This document shows, in pieces, positions 26,133 through 39,198 of a stretch of 64,000 nucleotides of DNA; the first letter of the stretch is position 1, and every line of letters begins with the position of its first letter. This DNA is from Chimonanthus salicifolius (Eukaryota; Streptophyta; Magnoliopsida; Laurales; Calycanthaceae), in the NCBI GenBank assembly GCA_013350335.1, contig CM023541.1, forward strand, positions 67,159,390-67,223,389, in the 5' to 3' direction. Both the position numbers and the translations under genes were made by a program. Below the pieces are notes generated by a model. It saw only the letters and a program-made list of their open reading frames with translations. It had not been told where the DNA came from and did no database searches.

Positions 26133-28033
26133 TTAATCATTTTCTTCCAACAGAGAGACTTTCCATCCTAGTAGTCAACTCTTTTTGCATTTCATCTGTC
26201 ATCTTAAAAGGTCCTTCTTGTAAAATAATTCCTAAAGGTAATTTTCTTGGGACATAGACAGGATTTGCGGGGATTTCTTCTGCATATTCTTCCATATATT
26301 TCTTCAGAGATGTAGGACTAAGAACATGACTTAATTTGATTGTTCTTTCAATCGTATCAGTTTGTTCTCCAATAGTTAATCGGCACAGATTGGTATAGTT
26401 ATTCTGTTGAATCATATTACCAAGGCTATGACCAATATCCTGGGCATTAATCTCACTTTTTGTTTCAAACATAGAACTATCTTTGACAAGGCAGGCATAA
26501 TTCTTAGTTTCTGCCTTACTAGTGGAAATGTCAAGTTTTTTCCAAGGAGGATGAGCTTTATGGACTTCTTTTCCATCAGAGTCCTTCCAAGTTCTGGTTG
26601 TTCTTCCTATAACTCTAATTTGTTTTGGGTTTTGAGACTCTTCTTTAATTTTTCCTTTTTTGAAGTATTCCAAAAACCAATCAAAGAAAGGTATATTTCT
26701 TTCTTCTTCTTCCATTTGATGATACCAAAGTTCTCTCATTTTATCCTTTTCTTCCGAGTTGAAAGTTTTGAAGAACCAATCTTTTAGGGGATGTTCTTTT
26801 AAGTTTTGTCTAAGGTATGGCTTATTTATCTCAAATTTTGGACTAAATTTACTTTAGACTTTGGAACTCTAATCATTCTTATGGCGCCTTGCAGAAAATC
26901 ACTTTCACTAGGGGTTTTAGTTTTTTCAAATGTTGTTCTTTTATATATGGGGTGTTCAATTCCACTTTCTTTGTTTCTAAAAATCTTCTGATCCATTTCT
27001 TTTCTTTCACTACTTTAACTTTCATCATCTATTTCTTCTAATTTTAATTTTTTTTTGCTCTTAGTGAAGCTAGCAAAGCTTTTTCTAGCCTTATCCATTT
27101 TTCTTCTAAAGTTGATTTCAACATTTCCATTGGGTAATTTGACAATGCTTTGTAGATCATCTGTGATTTCATTGACCCTGGGTGTAACATCTTCTATTTG
27201 CCAATTTCCTGGTAAGGTAACATCTTCCCAACTAATGAGTTTTGGAATAAAGACATTACTATTGAAATTTGTTTCCAAAAGTACAGTGGTTTTTTTCTCT
27301 TTCTATCTTGTCTTCATAAGCAATCATGGAGAATAGAGACATCATAGATTTGTAAAAGACACGGTAGATGATGGCAAATGGTTTACTCTTAGGATTCATT
27401 TTTAATAACCCTTTACTTTGAAATCCTAGGGTTGCACATTCAAGGATATCTTCATCATGCAGATCAACTGTAATATTTGGGAGGCAGTTGAAATAAGCTG
27501 CTCCATGGCAAAGACTTGATTCAACCATGGCGTACAATGAATCACCAAATTCATCATGTCTTTGGTCACAGACAGACACAAACAGAGGCATTTAATCCTA
27601 AACGGAACAAGGGTTTAATTCCAACCTGTATCAATCCAATATGCAGGTAGTTGCATTTGAACTTTATCTGTTCAATGATTCTTCTTTCCAGGAGTCTAAT
27701 CGTTTGTTTTCCTCCAGAAAGAGAGACAGTTTTCTCAACAGTTTTGATATGATAATCATTTTGTTCTTCAAAAGTCCCGTTACTGTAAACTTCTGTTATG
27801 GGCAAAGTAGGCATTTTCCAGTTGGAAATTGCTTGATCAAAACTTTCATACACAATTTCTTCTGAAATTTTTGTTTTTTCTAGATTTTCATAGTCTTTAG
27901 AAAAACTAGGTTGAGGAAAGCTAGACATAGCAGACTGGTAAGATGAGGAGGATGAAGTAGATCTATTAGAAGGATGCTGAAATGATTTAAATAGATTCTT
28001 AAAAAGCTTCGTCTTTCCTTTAGGTTTTTCCAT
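26133..28033 (-). pseudogene. Pararetroviral ORF3, copy C, 5' part (movement protein and capsid N-terminal part)
   Basis: The start codon at 28033 (minus strand) begins MEKPKGKTKLFKN. Open pieces are 27566-28033 and 27259-27591 (movement-protein core with DQRHDEFGDSLYAM), 27015-27278 (NWQIEDVTPRVNE) and 26137-26739 (capsid N-terminal part with WYHQMEEEERNIPFFDWF). Frameshifts separate them, and stops occur near 27015. The viral sequence ends at about 26133 in the capsid segment, where minisatellite DNA starts; nothing downstream of that survives. It is visibly more diverged from B, D, E and F than these are from each other, so it represents a separate lineage or older insertion. Confidence 0.85.
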
Positions 28034-28456
28034 GGTTTGTAGGATGAGTGGGAGTAGAAGAGCACCGTCAACGATTTACTGCCCTGAATGCCTATCTGCG
28101 GCGTAAAAGCGGGACTTGCAACGCGATCACTCTCTTCACTAACCACTTAAGATACAAATATGGAAAAGAGACAGAAGGAGATTTTAAAGCTTTAAAGAGA
28201 ATTAGATAAATCAACAGGGTTAAAAAACTTCAGATCCTGGATAATAGGTTTAGTTCATCTTTCAAACAGAGGCAGTGTTGTTTAACAGCCTTATGCAAAG
28301 CTAAAAGTCTTCTTATTGTTGGCGTAAAGCCGGAGTATTTACTAGATTCAAAAGATCATTCGCATGATTAATAGACACTTCCAATCTTCTTATAGTAGTC
28401 TCACAATGGTGGATAATCTTATCAAATCTATTCTTCTTGAAGGCATAATCTATTGG

Positions 28457-28694
28457 TTAAATTCGAGATAATAATTCTAATTCTTCATGAATGCTATTAC
28501 AATATTCTCTTAGACGATTACATAAACTTATAATTCCAGATCTACTCAAAGCAACAAGATGGATAACAATAAAATGTCCTTCAGCTATGTTTTCATCAAT
28601 ACGTCGAAGTTCTTCTTCTAATCTTCTTAACTGTTCTTCTCTGCCTTAAGGTATGCAATAATTCTACTCTCCTAACAGTAGGAAGAGGAGGCAT
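28457..28694 (-). pseudogene. Pararetroviral ORF2, copy C, frameshifted
   Basis: The start ATG (28692-28694, minus) and the stop TAA (28457-28459) are in the expected places, but the interval is 238 bp, not a multiple of three. The frame breaks about 35 bases in, around the segment that elsewhere encodes the Arg-rich LRR motif. Downstream words (RLREYCN-type, ELELLSRI) remain recognisable. Start and stop spacing matches intact copies at 15735 and 5038. Confidence 0.7.
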
Positions 28695-28695
28695 A

Positions 28696-28886
28696 TCAAA
28701 CTGCCAACATTTGTAATTTTGATTCGGTCCTCAAGATTTCTAACTGAATAACAGCATAGGCCTGTATCAGAATAATCCTTCGATGTTCATATTGCTGGTG
28801 ACGAGGACTATGAATGTCTTCGGATGATTTCTAGATTTCTTTCAACCTTTTTCAGAATTCTTTAACAAAGATAAACGGATCGAACT
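28696..28886 (-). pseudogene. Pararetroviral ORF1, copy C, start lost and internally deleted
   Basis: Homology to ORF1 is visible in the 3' half (YERRRIILIQAYAV-type segment) and in the TGA at 28696-28698, two bases before the ORF2 ATG. The position of the start codon reads AGT, and the body is about 40 bp shorter than the 231 bp of intact copies. No product is expected. Confidence 0.65.
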
Positions 28887-28889
28887 AAT

Positions 28890-28956
28890 CTAAACACAGA
28901 AACAACATAATTAGAATATAAAGTAGCAAACTTATAAATACTTATTCATTACTTAC
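28890..28956 (-). other. Candidate 67-bp leader intron, copy C
   Basis: On the minus strand a GTAAGT donor (28951-28956) and a T-rich tract ending in TTTAG (acceptor AG at 28890-28891) sit in the same place as in copies A, B and D, despite decay of ORF1 itself. Confidence 0.4.
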
Positions 28957-29329
28957 AAACTGTTTACAAGACTCTAGACAAGCTCCGGCACTCTTGAGCT
29001 TTAATCTCTTCAAATTCTATCTTAAACTTGGTATATCTTATCTAAAGCACAGGGCTCCTTATTATATAGATGGAGCAAGGGTAAAATAGACAAATTCTCT
29101 TCCGACCAAGAGAAGACACGGGGCACCCAACAAAGAAAAGAGGATAAGAGGGAACCTTACCGACACAAACGACAATCCAACTTTTTCAAAAGAAAATTCT
29201 CCACTAGGGAGAATAGTAAAAAGTACAATAATTGGAGGCGTTTTTCTTCAAAATGGGATGCACACTGTATACCAACTTTTACTTTTCTTCCACAGGGCTG
29301 ACATGTGGGCTGACACGTAACAACAATAA
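28957..29329 (-). promoter_or_regulatory. Pararetroviral promoter region, copy C
   Basis: On the minus strand this holds a TATA box (TATATAATAAGG, about 29057-29068), the conserved CTCTTGGTCGGAAGAG block near 29095-29110, and further upstream a CATCCCATTTTG block that matches copies A and D. At the distal edge two GGCTGACA words (near 29297-29313) precede an ACGT core, a possible bZIP site. The region is cut by the minisatellite at 29330. Confidence 0.65.
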
Positions 29330-32060
29330 CTTGATGAACTGGACAAACTAAACGAATTGGACAAAATGGAGGAATTGGATGAAATTGGGCATAATGGACG
29401 AACTGGACAAATTGGACGAACTGGACAAACTAAACAAATTGGACAAACTGGACTAACTGGAGAATTTGGACGAATTGGACAAACTGGACAAACTGGAGAA
29501 TTTGGACGAATTGGACAAACTGGACAAACTGGACGAACTGGGGGATTTGGATGAATTGGACAAACTGGACAAATTGGACGAACTGGACAAACTGGACTGA
29601 AAAACTGGACCAATTGGACAAATTGGACGAACTGGACAAACTGGACTGAAAAACTGGACCAACTGGACAAATTGGACGAACAGGACAAACTGGACAAATT
29701 GGACGAATTGGACTATTTGTAAATAATGGACGAACAGGAAGAACTGGACGAACTCGACCAACTGGACGAAGGAGACATACTGGGCGAGCTAAAAAAAAAA
29801 GGACAAACTGAACAAATTGGAAAATCTGGACGAATTGGACAAACTGGACGAATTGGACAAACTGGACGAACTGGAGAAATTGGACGAACTGGAGGAACAT
29901 AATGAAGTAAACGAACTGGACAAACTAGAAAAACTGGACCAATTGGATAAATTGGACGAACTAGACAACCAGGATAAACTGGACAAACCTGACGAATTGG
30001 ACAAACTAAACAAATTGGACAAATTGGATGAACTGGAGGAACATAACAAACTAAACAAATTGTATGCACTCAAAAAACTGGACCAACTAGATCAACTGGA
30101 CCAACAGGACAAACTGGACATGCTGGACAAACTGGACTAATTGGAAAATTTGTACGAATTGGACAAACTGGACGACCTGGAGAATTTGGACGAATTGGAC
30201 AAACTGGACGAACTGGAGAAATTGGACGAACTGGAGAAACTGGACTGAAAAACTAGACCAACTGGACAAATTGGACGAAAAGGACAAACTGGACAAATTG
30301 GACGAATTGGACTATTTGCAAAGAATGGACAAACAGGAAGAACTAGACGAACTCGACCAACTGGACGAAGGAGACATACTGGGCGAGCTAAAAAAAAAGG
30401 ACAAACTGAACAAATTGGAAAATCTGGACGAACTGGAGAAATTGGACGAACTGGAGGAACATAATGAAGTAAACGAACTGGACAAACTAGAAAAACTGGA
30501 CCAATTAGACAAATTGGACGAACTAGACAACCAGGATAAACTGGACAAACTGGACAAACTAGAGGAACATAAAAAACTAAACAAACTAGACGAACTCGAA
30601 AAACTAGACCAACTGGAAAAATTGGACGAATAGGTGAAACTGGACAAACCAAACAAATTGGAAAAATTGGACGAATTAGACAAATTGGACGAATTGGACA
30701 TAATGGACGAACAGGAAGAAATGGACGAACTTGACCAACTAGACGAAGGAGATATACTGGGCGAGCTGGAAAAAATGGACAAACAAGACAACTGAATGAA
30801 TTTGAAAATCTGGACGAATTGAACAAACTGGACGAATTGGACATAATGGACGAACAGGAAGAACTGGACGAACTTGACCAACTAGACGAAGGATACATAC
30901 TAGGCGAGTTGGAAAAAATGGTCAAACAAGACAACTAAATGAATTGAAAAATCTGGACGAATTGGACAAACTGGACGAACTGGAGAAATTGGACGAACTG
31001 GAAGAACATAACAAAGTAAACGAACTGGACGTACTCGAAAAATTGGACCAACTGGATCAACTAGACAAATGTACAAACTGGACAAACTTGATGAACTGGA
31101 CAAACTAAACAAATTGGACAAACTTAACGAACTCGGCGAACTGGACAAACTTAACGAACTGGACCAACTGGACAAATTGGTCGAATTGGACATACTAGAG
31201 GAATTGGACGTATTGGACATAATGAACAAACAGGAAGAAGTGGACAAACTGGATGAAGGAAACATACTGGGCGAGCTGGAAAAACTAGGCAAATAGGACA
31301 AACTGAGTGAATTGGAAAACATGACAAAGTGGATAAATTGGACGAATTGGAAGAACATAACAGACTAAAAGAACTGGAGGAACATAAAACATTGGACCAG
31401 TTGGACAAATTGGACGAACTAGACAATTAGGACAAACTGGACATGCTAGACGAACTGGACCGACTAGATAAACTACCCGAAATATAGGTATTGGAGATAC
31501 TTAACGAACAGGAAAATCTGAAGGAAACGGACTAACTGTACACATTGGAACTGGACGAACGAGAAATACATGGCGAGCTAGAAAAGCTGGCCAAACAGGA
31601 CAATCTGAACGAATTGGAAAAACTGGACAAACTAGAAGAACTGAACAAACAAGACGAATTGGACGAATTGGACATAATGGACGAATTGGAGAAACTGGAC
31701 GAACTAGAGGAACAAAACAAAGTAAACGAACTAGACAAACTCAAAAAATTGGACTAACTAGACAAATTGGACAAACTGGACAAACTGGACAAACTTAACG
31801 AATTGGACAAACTAGATGAATTGGACCAACTAGAGGAATTAGACGAATTGGACATAATGGACGAATTGGACATAATGGACGAACAGGATGAACTGGATGA
31901 ACTGGACCAATTGGACAAAGGAGACATACTGGGCGAGCTGGAAAAAATGGACAAACATGACAAACTGAACAAATTGGAAAAAATGGACGAATTGGACAAA
32001 CTGGACGAACTGGAGGTACATAACAAAGTAAACGAACTGCACGAACTCGACAAACTGGAT
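29330..32060 (+). repeat. 9-bp minisatellite array, block 4
   Basis: About 2.7 kb of the same family lies between promoter C and copy F. The landmark order (GAGGAACATAA word, GAACAGGAAGAA word, GGAGACATACTGGGCGAG word) repeats several times. The left ~1.2 kb nearly duplicates block 2. The right end CTGGATAAG meets viral sequence whose intact version reads TTGGATAAGGG, so the junction has about 8 bp of shared sequence. Confidence 0.9.
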
Positions 32061-32162
32061 AAGAGTTTGATCGCGTAGTAAGTCCTGTTTGGTGCCGAGA
32101 AGTGGCTTTAAGGGCTGTAAAACGTTGACAAGTGCTCTATTGTCCACAGTCATATTACAAAA

Positions 32163-35100
32163 ATGGAAAACTCTAAAGGAAAGACAAAACTTTTCAAGAA
32201 TTGGTTTAGATCATTTCAACATCCTTCTAATAGGTCTACTTCATCTTCTTCATCAGACCAGTCTGCTATGACTAGCTTCCCTCGTAATAGTCTAGAAAAA
32301 GAATATCCAGAAAAAACAAAAAATTCTGAAGAAAAGGTGTATGAAAACTTTGACCAAGCCATATCCAATTGGAAATGCCAGCATTACCTGTAACAGAAAT
32401 ATATAGTAATGGCACATTTGAAGAGCAAAATGATTACCACATCAAAACTGTTGAAAAAACTGTCTCCCTCTCTGGAGGAAAACAGACAATTAGAATTCTT
32501 GAAAGAAGAATTATTGAAGAATTATTGAACAAATCATAACCAAATACAACCACCTACACATAGGATTAATTCAGGTAGGAATCAAACCTTTGTTCAATTA
32601 GGATTAATGTTTCTGTATGTGCTTATGTGCGAGATCAGAGACATGATGAGTTTGATGATTCTCTGTATGCCATGATTGAATCAAGTCTCTGCCATGGACC
32701 TGTTTATTTTAATTGTTTCCCAAATATCACAATAGATGCTCATGATGACGATGTTCTTGACTGTGCAACTATTGGATTCCAAAGTAAAGGTCTAAAGATG
32801 AGTCCAAGAGTAAACCTTTTGCTATAGTTTATCGTGTGTTTTACAAATCCATGATCTCTATCTTTCCCACGATAGCCTATAGAGAGACAAGGTTGACAAA
32901 GAAAAAAACCATGGTCCTCATGGAAACGAACTTTAATAACAATGTGTTCGTCCCAAAAGTTATCAGCTGGGAAGAAGTTGTTCTCCCAAGAAATTGGCAA
33001 ATAGAAGATATTACACCAAGAGAAAATGAAATAACAGATGATTTGCAAAGCATAGTTAAATTACCAAATGGAAATGTTGAAGTTAACTTCAGAAGAAAAA
33101 TGGATAAAGCTAGAAGAAGCTTTGCCAGTAACATAAAAGGAAGAAAAAGTTTTAAATTAGAAGAAATTGATGCTGACCAAAAAAGTAGTGAAAAGGAAGA
33201 AATGGATCAAAGAGTCTTTAGAAACAAAGAAAGTGGAATTGAACATCCAATATACAGAAGAACAACCTCTGAGAAAACTTATAACCCTAGTGAGAATGAT
33301 TTCCTACAAGGAGTAATAAGGATGGTAAAGGTTCCAAGTCTAGAAGTAAAACCAGCTAAATTTGAAATTGATAAACCATACTTAAGAGAAAACCTAAAGA
33401 ATCACCCTTTAAAGGAATGGTTTTTCAAGTCCTTTACTGGAGAAGAAAAGGATAAAATACGAGAATTATGGTACCATCAAATGAATGAAGAAGAAAGAAA
33501 TATTCCTTTCTTTGATTGGTTTATGGAATATTTCAAAAAAGGAAAAATTAAAGAAACAAAGGAGCCAAAACACATAAGAGTTATAGGAAGAACGTCTAGG
33601 ACATGGAAAGATGTTGAAGGAAAAGAAATACAAAGATCTCACCCGCCATGGAAAAACCTTGATATATCAGCTTCAAAAGAAAATAAGAATTATGCTATGC
33701 CTATCAAAGATGGATCTATATATGAATCAAAAACTGAAATACATGCTATGGACATAGGACGAAGCCTTGGAGACATAATTGAACAAAATAATTACGCAAA
33801 CTTATGCCTATTAACTATTGGAGAACAAACGGATAGGATAGAAAGAACAATTAAGTCAAAACCAGAACTCAATAAAAATAAAGAAGAAAGTTTAGAACAA
33901 ATCCCTGCTAATGCGATATATGTTCCTAGAAAATTACCATCAGGAATTATTTTGCAAGAAGGACCATTTAAATTATCAGAAGAAATGCAGAAAGAATTGA
34001 CCTCTAGAATGGAAAGCCTCAACGTAGGAGGAAAAGGTTTGAGTATTTTAAGAGTTTCTGCTTCAGAAAATTTGTTGATAAATCGATTGAAGAAATGGAA
34101 TCCCCAAGCAGAATTACCAACAACAAAAAATTATTACCTTAGACCAACTCCTGTTGATCTACAACTTGAAGAAGCTCCGTATACCTATACCACAAATTTG
34201 ACTTATTCAGGAAATTCTTTATATGAATGGAATTTAGATGCACTAACCGAATATCAAATAATCCAAATGGTCCATAGTATGCTGATATATTCTAATGCTT
34301 GTGAAGTCAAGGGAAATACTCCAAGAAATATCTTTCTCATGATAACCACCTCTTTCAATGGAATATTAAGAGGATGGTGGAATTATGGATTATCTGGAGC
34401 CCAAAGACTTGAAATCGAAAACGTTGTCAAAATAGATGAATATGGAAGAATCATATACAGAGATAAAATTACAGGAAATATAGTAGATCCCAACATCAAA
34501 TTTAAGACAGGCACTAGTCAAATCCCTGAAAACTATGAAACACAGTCTGATTGTGTTAGTGTCTTACTTTTATGCATCCTTGATGAATTCAGTGGAGAAA
34601 TTGCTCTAATTAAAGAAAAAAATCGGCAACAATTACATCATCTAAGAAGTAGAACCTTAGGAGAATTTCGTTGGTATAAAAATGTATTTTTATCAAAGGT
34701 ATACCAACTGAATGATTGTAATTCTGATATTTGGAAAGAAAGGTTCATATCTGGATTACCACTTGTTTGTAGAAAAGGTGCATAACTCCTTGAGAGAAGA
34801 AATGCATGGTACTATTAATTACAACATGTTGACATTCGGAAGAATTATACAAAGAATTAATAAGGTTGTCATTGCGCTATGCACTGACTGAAAGATCAGT
34901 AAACAAGCTGAAAAAATGAGAAAATACACTGGAGACAGAGAATTACGAGATTTTTGCTTCCAATTTGGCTTGGACCAAACACCAGAATCAAAAAGAAAAC
35001 CTTCGCGTTCTAGATTTATCCCCGAAAGAAGAAATAAAATGATGAAGAAATATAAATCTAGTAGATTCAAGAGTCAATTTTCAAAGAAAAATTATGATAC

Positions 35101-37859
35101 TCCTTTATTCAAAAGAAAATCCAAAAAATATCCTAAAAAGGAAAACCTAACAGGAAAAATACCTACCTGCTATACTTGTGGAAAAAAGGGACATTATTCA
35201 AACAAATGTTTCAAAAAGGAAAAATATACTAAAAGGAAACTTGGAAAGATTACTAAAGAAGATGATGAAGAAATTTCTAATAAAGAAGAATCTGAATTAA
35301 GTTCCCAAGAAGATTATGAATCTGGTTCATCAACTGATGAATCCAGTTTTGAAGAAAATATTCCTAATCTTCAACTCATCAAACAATTCCAAGCATGTAC
35401 ATGTAATTCTGATAATGATGGTACTGAGGAAGAATGGTCATTACCCTCTGATGAGGATCTTGGTATTCATATTCGTGTCCTTACTGCACCTCAAAAATTA
35501 CTCCTTGAAATGATTGATAATATCCCTGACCCAGAGAAAAAAGTTCAATTTTTAAATCAAATTTCAAAATTGGGAGGGGAAGAAGAAGGAGAGAGTTCGC
35601 AACCAAAAAATGATGAATCTCCATATTACCCAAAAAGGACAAAAGAAACATTTCATACGCCAACTTATTCCTTAATTGACCTTATGAATAGAGCTGAAAA
35701 AATTCATACTATAAACAAACCATTAACTCTTGGAGATCCACAAAGAGAATTAAATGACCAAAAAAGAGAGATTAGAGAGTTAAGATGAGAATTAACCAAA
35801 AGGCAAAATGAGCTTGATGAAAGAGTCACCTTACTAGAAAATGATGGTCCTTTTGGAGAATACAATGAAGAAAAATTTGTCCACAGAATTAAAGGAGAAA
35901 TTAGCAGTCTCTACTGGAGTAATCCCTACGAAATGCATCTATCAACAGTGGAGAGTCCAGGTGAAAATAAAAATAAAGAATTTTGAGAAAATTCTTAAAG
36001 CCATTATAGATACAGGAGCAGATTTAAATGTCATTATATTGGGAATTGTTCCTATTGAATTACTAGTGAATCTAAACAATTTGTCTGCTGCCAATGGAAC
36101 AAGTATTTCCATAGAAAGAAAAATTCCAAATGTTCATGTTTGTTTTCAAGGAGTCTGTGTTACTTCACCTTTTATTATTTCAGAAGACATTGTTAATGAT
36201 GTACTTCTTGGATCCCCTTTTATTCTTCTGATACAACCTTTTCAGTAAACACAAGAGGAATTTCTACAAAAATCAAAGGAGTAAATGTTAATCTTGATTT
36301 TATTGATGATCCCTGTGAAACAAAGATTCAAAAGATAAACCGAATTATTAATGGTAGAGAAAACTATATGAAAGATCTAAAAAAGGGAATTAAAATTGCT
36401 CAAATTACCAAAAATTTGGAGAAAAAAGAGTTTCAAGAAAAAATAGAAAATCTTACGAAACAATTTGAAAATGAATGTTGTTCTGAATTACCCTCTGCGT
36501 TCTGGAATAGAAAAAGACACATTGTAAGTCTGCCATATATTAAAGGATTTGATGAAAAATATATTCCTACAAAAGCTCGTCCATCACAAATGGATGCAAA
36601 TCATTTAAAGCTTTGTCAAGAAGAAATAAGTGACTTATTGAAGAAAGGATTGATCAGAAAAAGCAAATCCCCTTGGGGCTGCAGGGCATTCTATGTGGAG
36701 AAAGCTGCTAAAATTGAAAGAGGAGTTCCAAGATTAGTAATCAATTATAAGCCTTTAAACAAAGTATTACAATCTATTAGGTATCCTTTGCCTAATACAC
36801 AAGACTTGCTTAATAGGCTGAATAATGCCAAAATATTTTCAAAATTCGACCTAAAATCAGGATTTTGGTAGATTCAGATAAAAGAAGAAGATAGATATAA
36901 AACTGCATTCGCAGTTCCTATGGGACATTATGAATGGAATGTCATGCCCTTTGGATTAAAAAATGCCCCATCTGAATTTCAAAAATCATGAATATCTTTT
37001 CATCATATACTCAATTTACCATTGTTTACATTGATGATATTCTAATCTTTTCTGAATCAATTGATCAACATTGGAAACATTTGAATATATTCAAAAGAAT
37101 TATAAACGAAAATGGTTTAGTTTTATCTAAAAGAAAAATGAAGTTATTTCAGCAAAAAATCAGGTTCTTAGGATTTGAGATTCAAGACAGGAAAATCACC
37201 CCAACTGACAGAGTAATCCAATTTGCTGACAAGTTTCTTGATGAAATTAAAGACAAAAATATGTTACAAAGTTTCTTGGAAGTTTGCATTATGTAACCTT
37301 TTTCTATCAAGACTTAGCAAAAGATAGAAAACTTCTCCAAGATAGATTGAAGAAACATCCTAAAGAATGGACCTCCAACCATACCAATGCTGTAAAAAGG
37401 ATTAAAGAAAGAGTTAAAAATCTTCCTTGCAGATCTTTATCTGATCCAAAAGCTTTCAAAATAGTACAAACAGATGCTTCTGACATCAGTTATGGAGGAA
37501 TCCTTTTACAGCAAAAAGATTCAAAAGAAGAATTAATAAGATTCAATTCTGGTCTTTAGAATGAAGCTCAAAAGAAATATTCAACTATCAAAAAGGAAGT
37601 TCTTGCCATTGTTCTCTGTGTAACAAAATTCCAACATGATTTATTAAACAAAGAATTTCTCATTAGAGTCAACACCAAGGCTGCAAAAGAAATTCTAGAA
37701 AAGGATGTGAAAAATCTTGTTTCAAAACAAATATTTGCCAGATGGCAGGCCATTTTATCCGTCTTTGAGTTCAAGATTGAATTTTTCAATGGAAATTCTA
37801 ATTCTCTCCCTGATTTTCTTACTAGAGAATTTCTTCAAGGAAGAAAAAATGGCAAGTAG
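32163..37859 (+). pseudogene. Pararetroviral ORF3 polyprotein, copy F, full length but broken
   Basis: The start at 32163 and the TAG at 37857-37859 are in their expected places. The frame shifts near 32375 (one A lost), and a ~12-bp duplication sits at 32505-32530. The longest open viral segment of the window is 32836-34785 (649 codons: movement protein C-terminal part and most of the capsid region). Other pieces: 34916-35788 with the CCHC knuckle at 35168-35209; 35841-36248 with protease DTGAD at 36009-36023; 36368-36871 with the RT N-terminal part, ended by TAG near 36870; 36988-37296 with RT YIDD at 37027-37038; 37284-37559 with RNase H (TDAS motif), ended by TAG. Expected roles are movement, encapsidation, processing and reverse transcription. 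This copy cannot make the whole polyprotein. Confidence 0.92.
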
Positions 37860-39153
37860 TTCTTCTCCATTCATCCAGAAGAAAGGAAAGGAGAAATTGG
37901 TAGAACAAGAAGAAAGCCAAAAGGGTTTTACTCCAACAAAAGACCCAAGTCAATCAGAATTATATCTTTACACTGGTAACAGAATTCTTGTTACTTCAGA
38001 TTGTCTTATAAAAGAAAGATCTGTTGAAGATAATGTATATTTTCTCTTTGGAAAAGGACTTCATTATAATTCCCCGGACAAGAAAAAAACCCATGAATGG
38101 TATCTCAATATTTTACATCAGACGAAAAGCATCCTCACCTTCCACAACAAAAATGCAAATGGTTTCATCACCTATTCAAAGTTCACTATTCTTAAAATCC
38201 TCACTGAGGATGATTGGGATGGTCCTCTTTACATGACCAGTCCAGCTCTATAATTCGACTGAGTTCTTCAATTATTGGGATTATATTGACGCTTGGAAAT
38301 TTGCATTAATGTCGCAAAATCGTCAATATAGTCATTCATGGTTTATTAGATTCAAAGAAGAAAGTCTTGATGTCACTCCTATTCACCGCAATTTCCCATC
38401 TTGGTTTCTCTTCACTTGGTGGTCTCATTTTGGTGCTTCCCAAAAAATCCTTCCTGATAATTTTCGTTATCTATTAAATTTGGTCAAGTTGAAGAAAAGG
38501 TCTCTTGCGATATGATTAATGTTCTTCGTTTCTTTGCGAAGTTCCATATTCCATACATTGTCCAATGGAAATTTGAGGTGAAAAAAGATTTATATGGTCA
38601 CACTTGTCTTTTTCAAACTATGTACCAAAAATGGTGGCCTAAAATTGAAAATGACACGTATGAGAGAATTCTGAATCAAATCTCTCCCCTTGAAAAATTA
38701 AATGATTCTCTTCCAAAAGAAAAACCTCATGAGAACGAAATGATCATGGCTGATCTGTTAGCCAAAAAGATTGCTAAAGAAATTGCTCGTGAAAAATCTC
38801 CCGAGCCAATGGACGTCTCTGTTGAATCTGTTAATTTTGAAGAAAAGATCAAGCAAGTCCTAGAAGACTATCTTCCAAAGAAGAAAGACACTCTTCATGA
38901 TTAGGATTCTAATCATGATCCAAATGAAAATCTTGATGATGAAGTTGTGCCCCTGGAGAATCTCCATCCTCGATAGGACCCTGATTCTCATATTAATCCC
39001 GACGGATCAGTTACTGAATATCTTCGTGGTGGAAAGCACTGGTATTCCTCTGCAAAGGACAAGGACAAGGAAAAAGAAAAAGAGTCTCAGTTGGCTGAAT
39101 TATTCCACGTGAACTCTGCTAAAGCTAAAGAGTTGATAAAAAAGAAGATTTGA
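37849..39153 (+). pseudogene. Pararetroviral ORF4, copy F, broken
   Basis: The ATG at 37849 overlaps the ORF3 stop by 11 nt, in a different frame. The N-terminal part is open to 38253 (begins MASSSSPFIQKKGKE, followed by SELYLYTGNRILVTSD and EWYLNILHQTK). After the DDWDGPLYM segment a short deletion shifts the frame; later pieces read at 38309-38515 and 38512-38904 (MADLLAKKIAKEIA, SVESVNFEEKI), and a TAG lies in the 3' part. The end is the TGA at 39151-39153. Total span is 435 codons. I recognise no catalytic motif. The gene order equals that of tungrovirus ORF4, whose product is also poorly defined. Confidence 0.85.
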
Positions 39154-39180
39154 GAAGATTTGATGCGATCCTTATCTAGT

Positions 39181-39198
39181 TGGTATCAGAGCCATTGG
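39181..39198 (+). promoter_or_regulatory. Pararetroviral primer-binding site (tRNA-Met initiator)
   Basis: TGGTATCAGAGCC at 39181-39193 is complementary to the 3' end of plant initiator tRNA-Met, and the start of the CaMV sequence reads the same. It lies 27 bp after the ORF4 stop of copy F and marks the conventional genome origin. The counterpart after copy D, at 47406-47418, has two changes. Confidence 0.85.
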
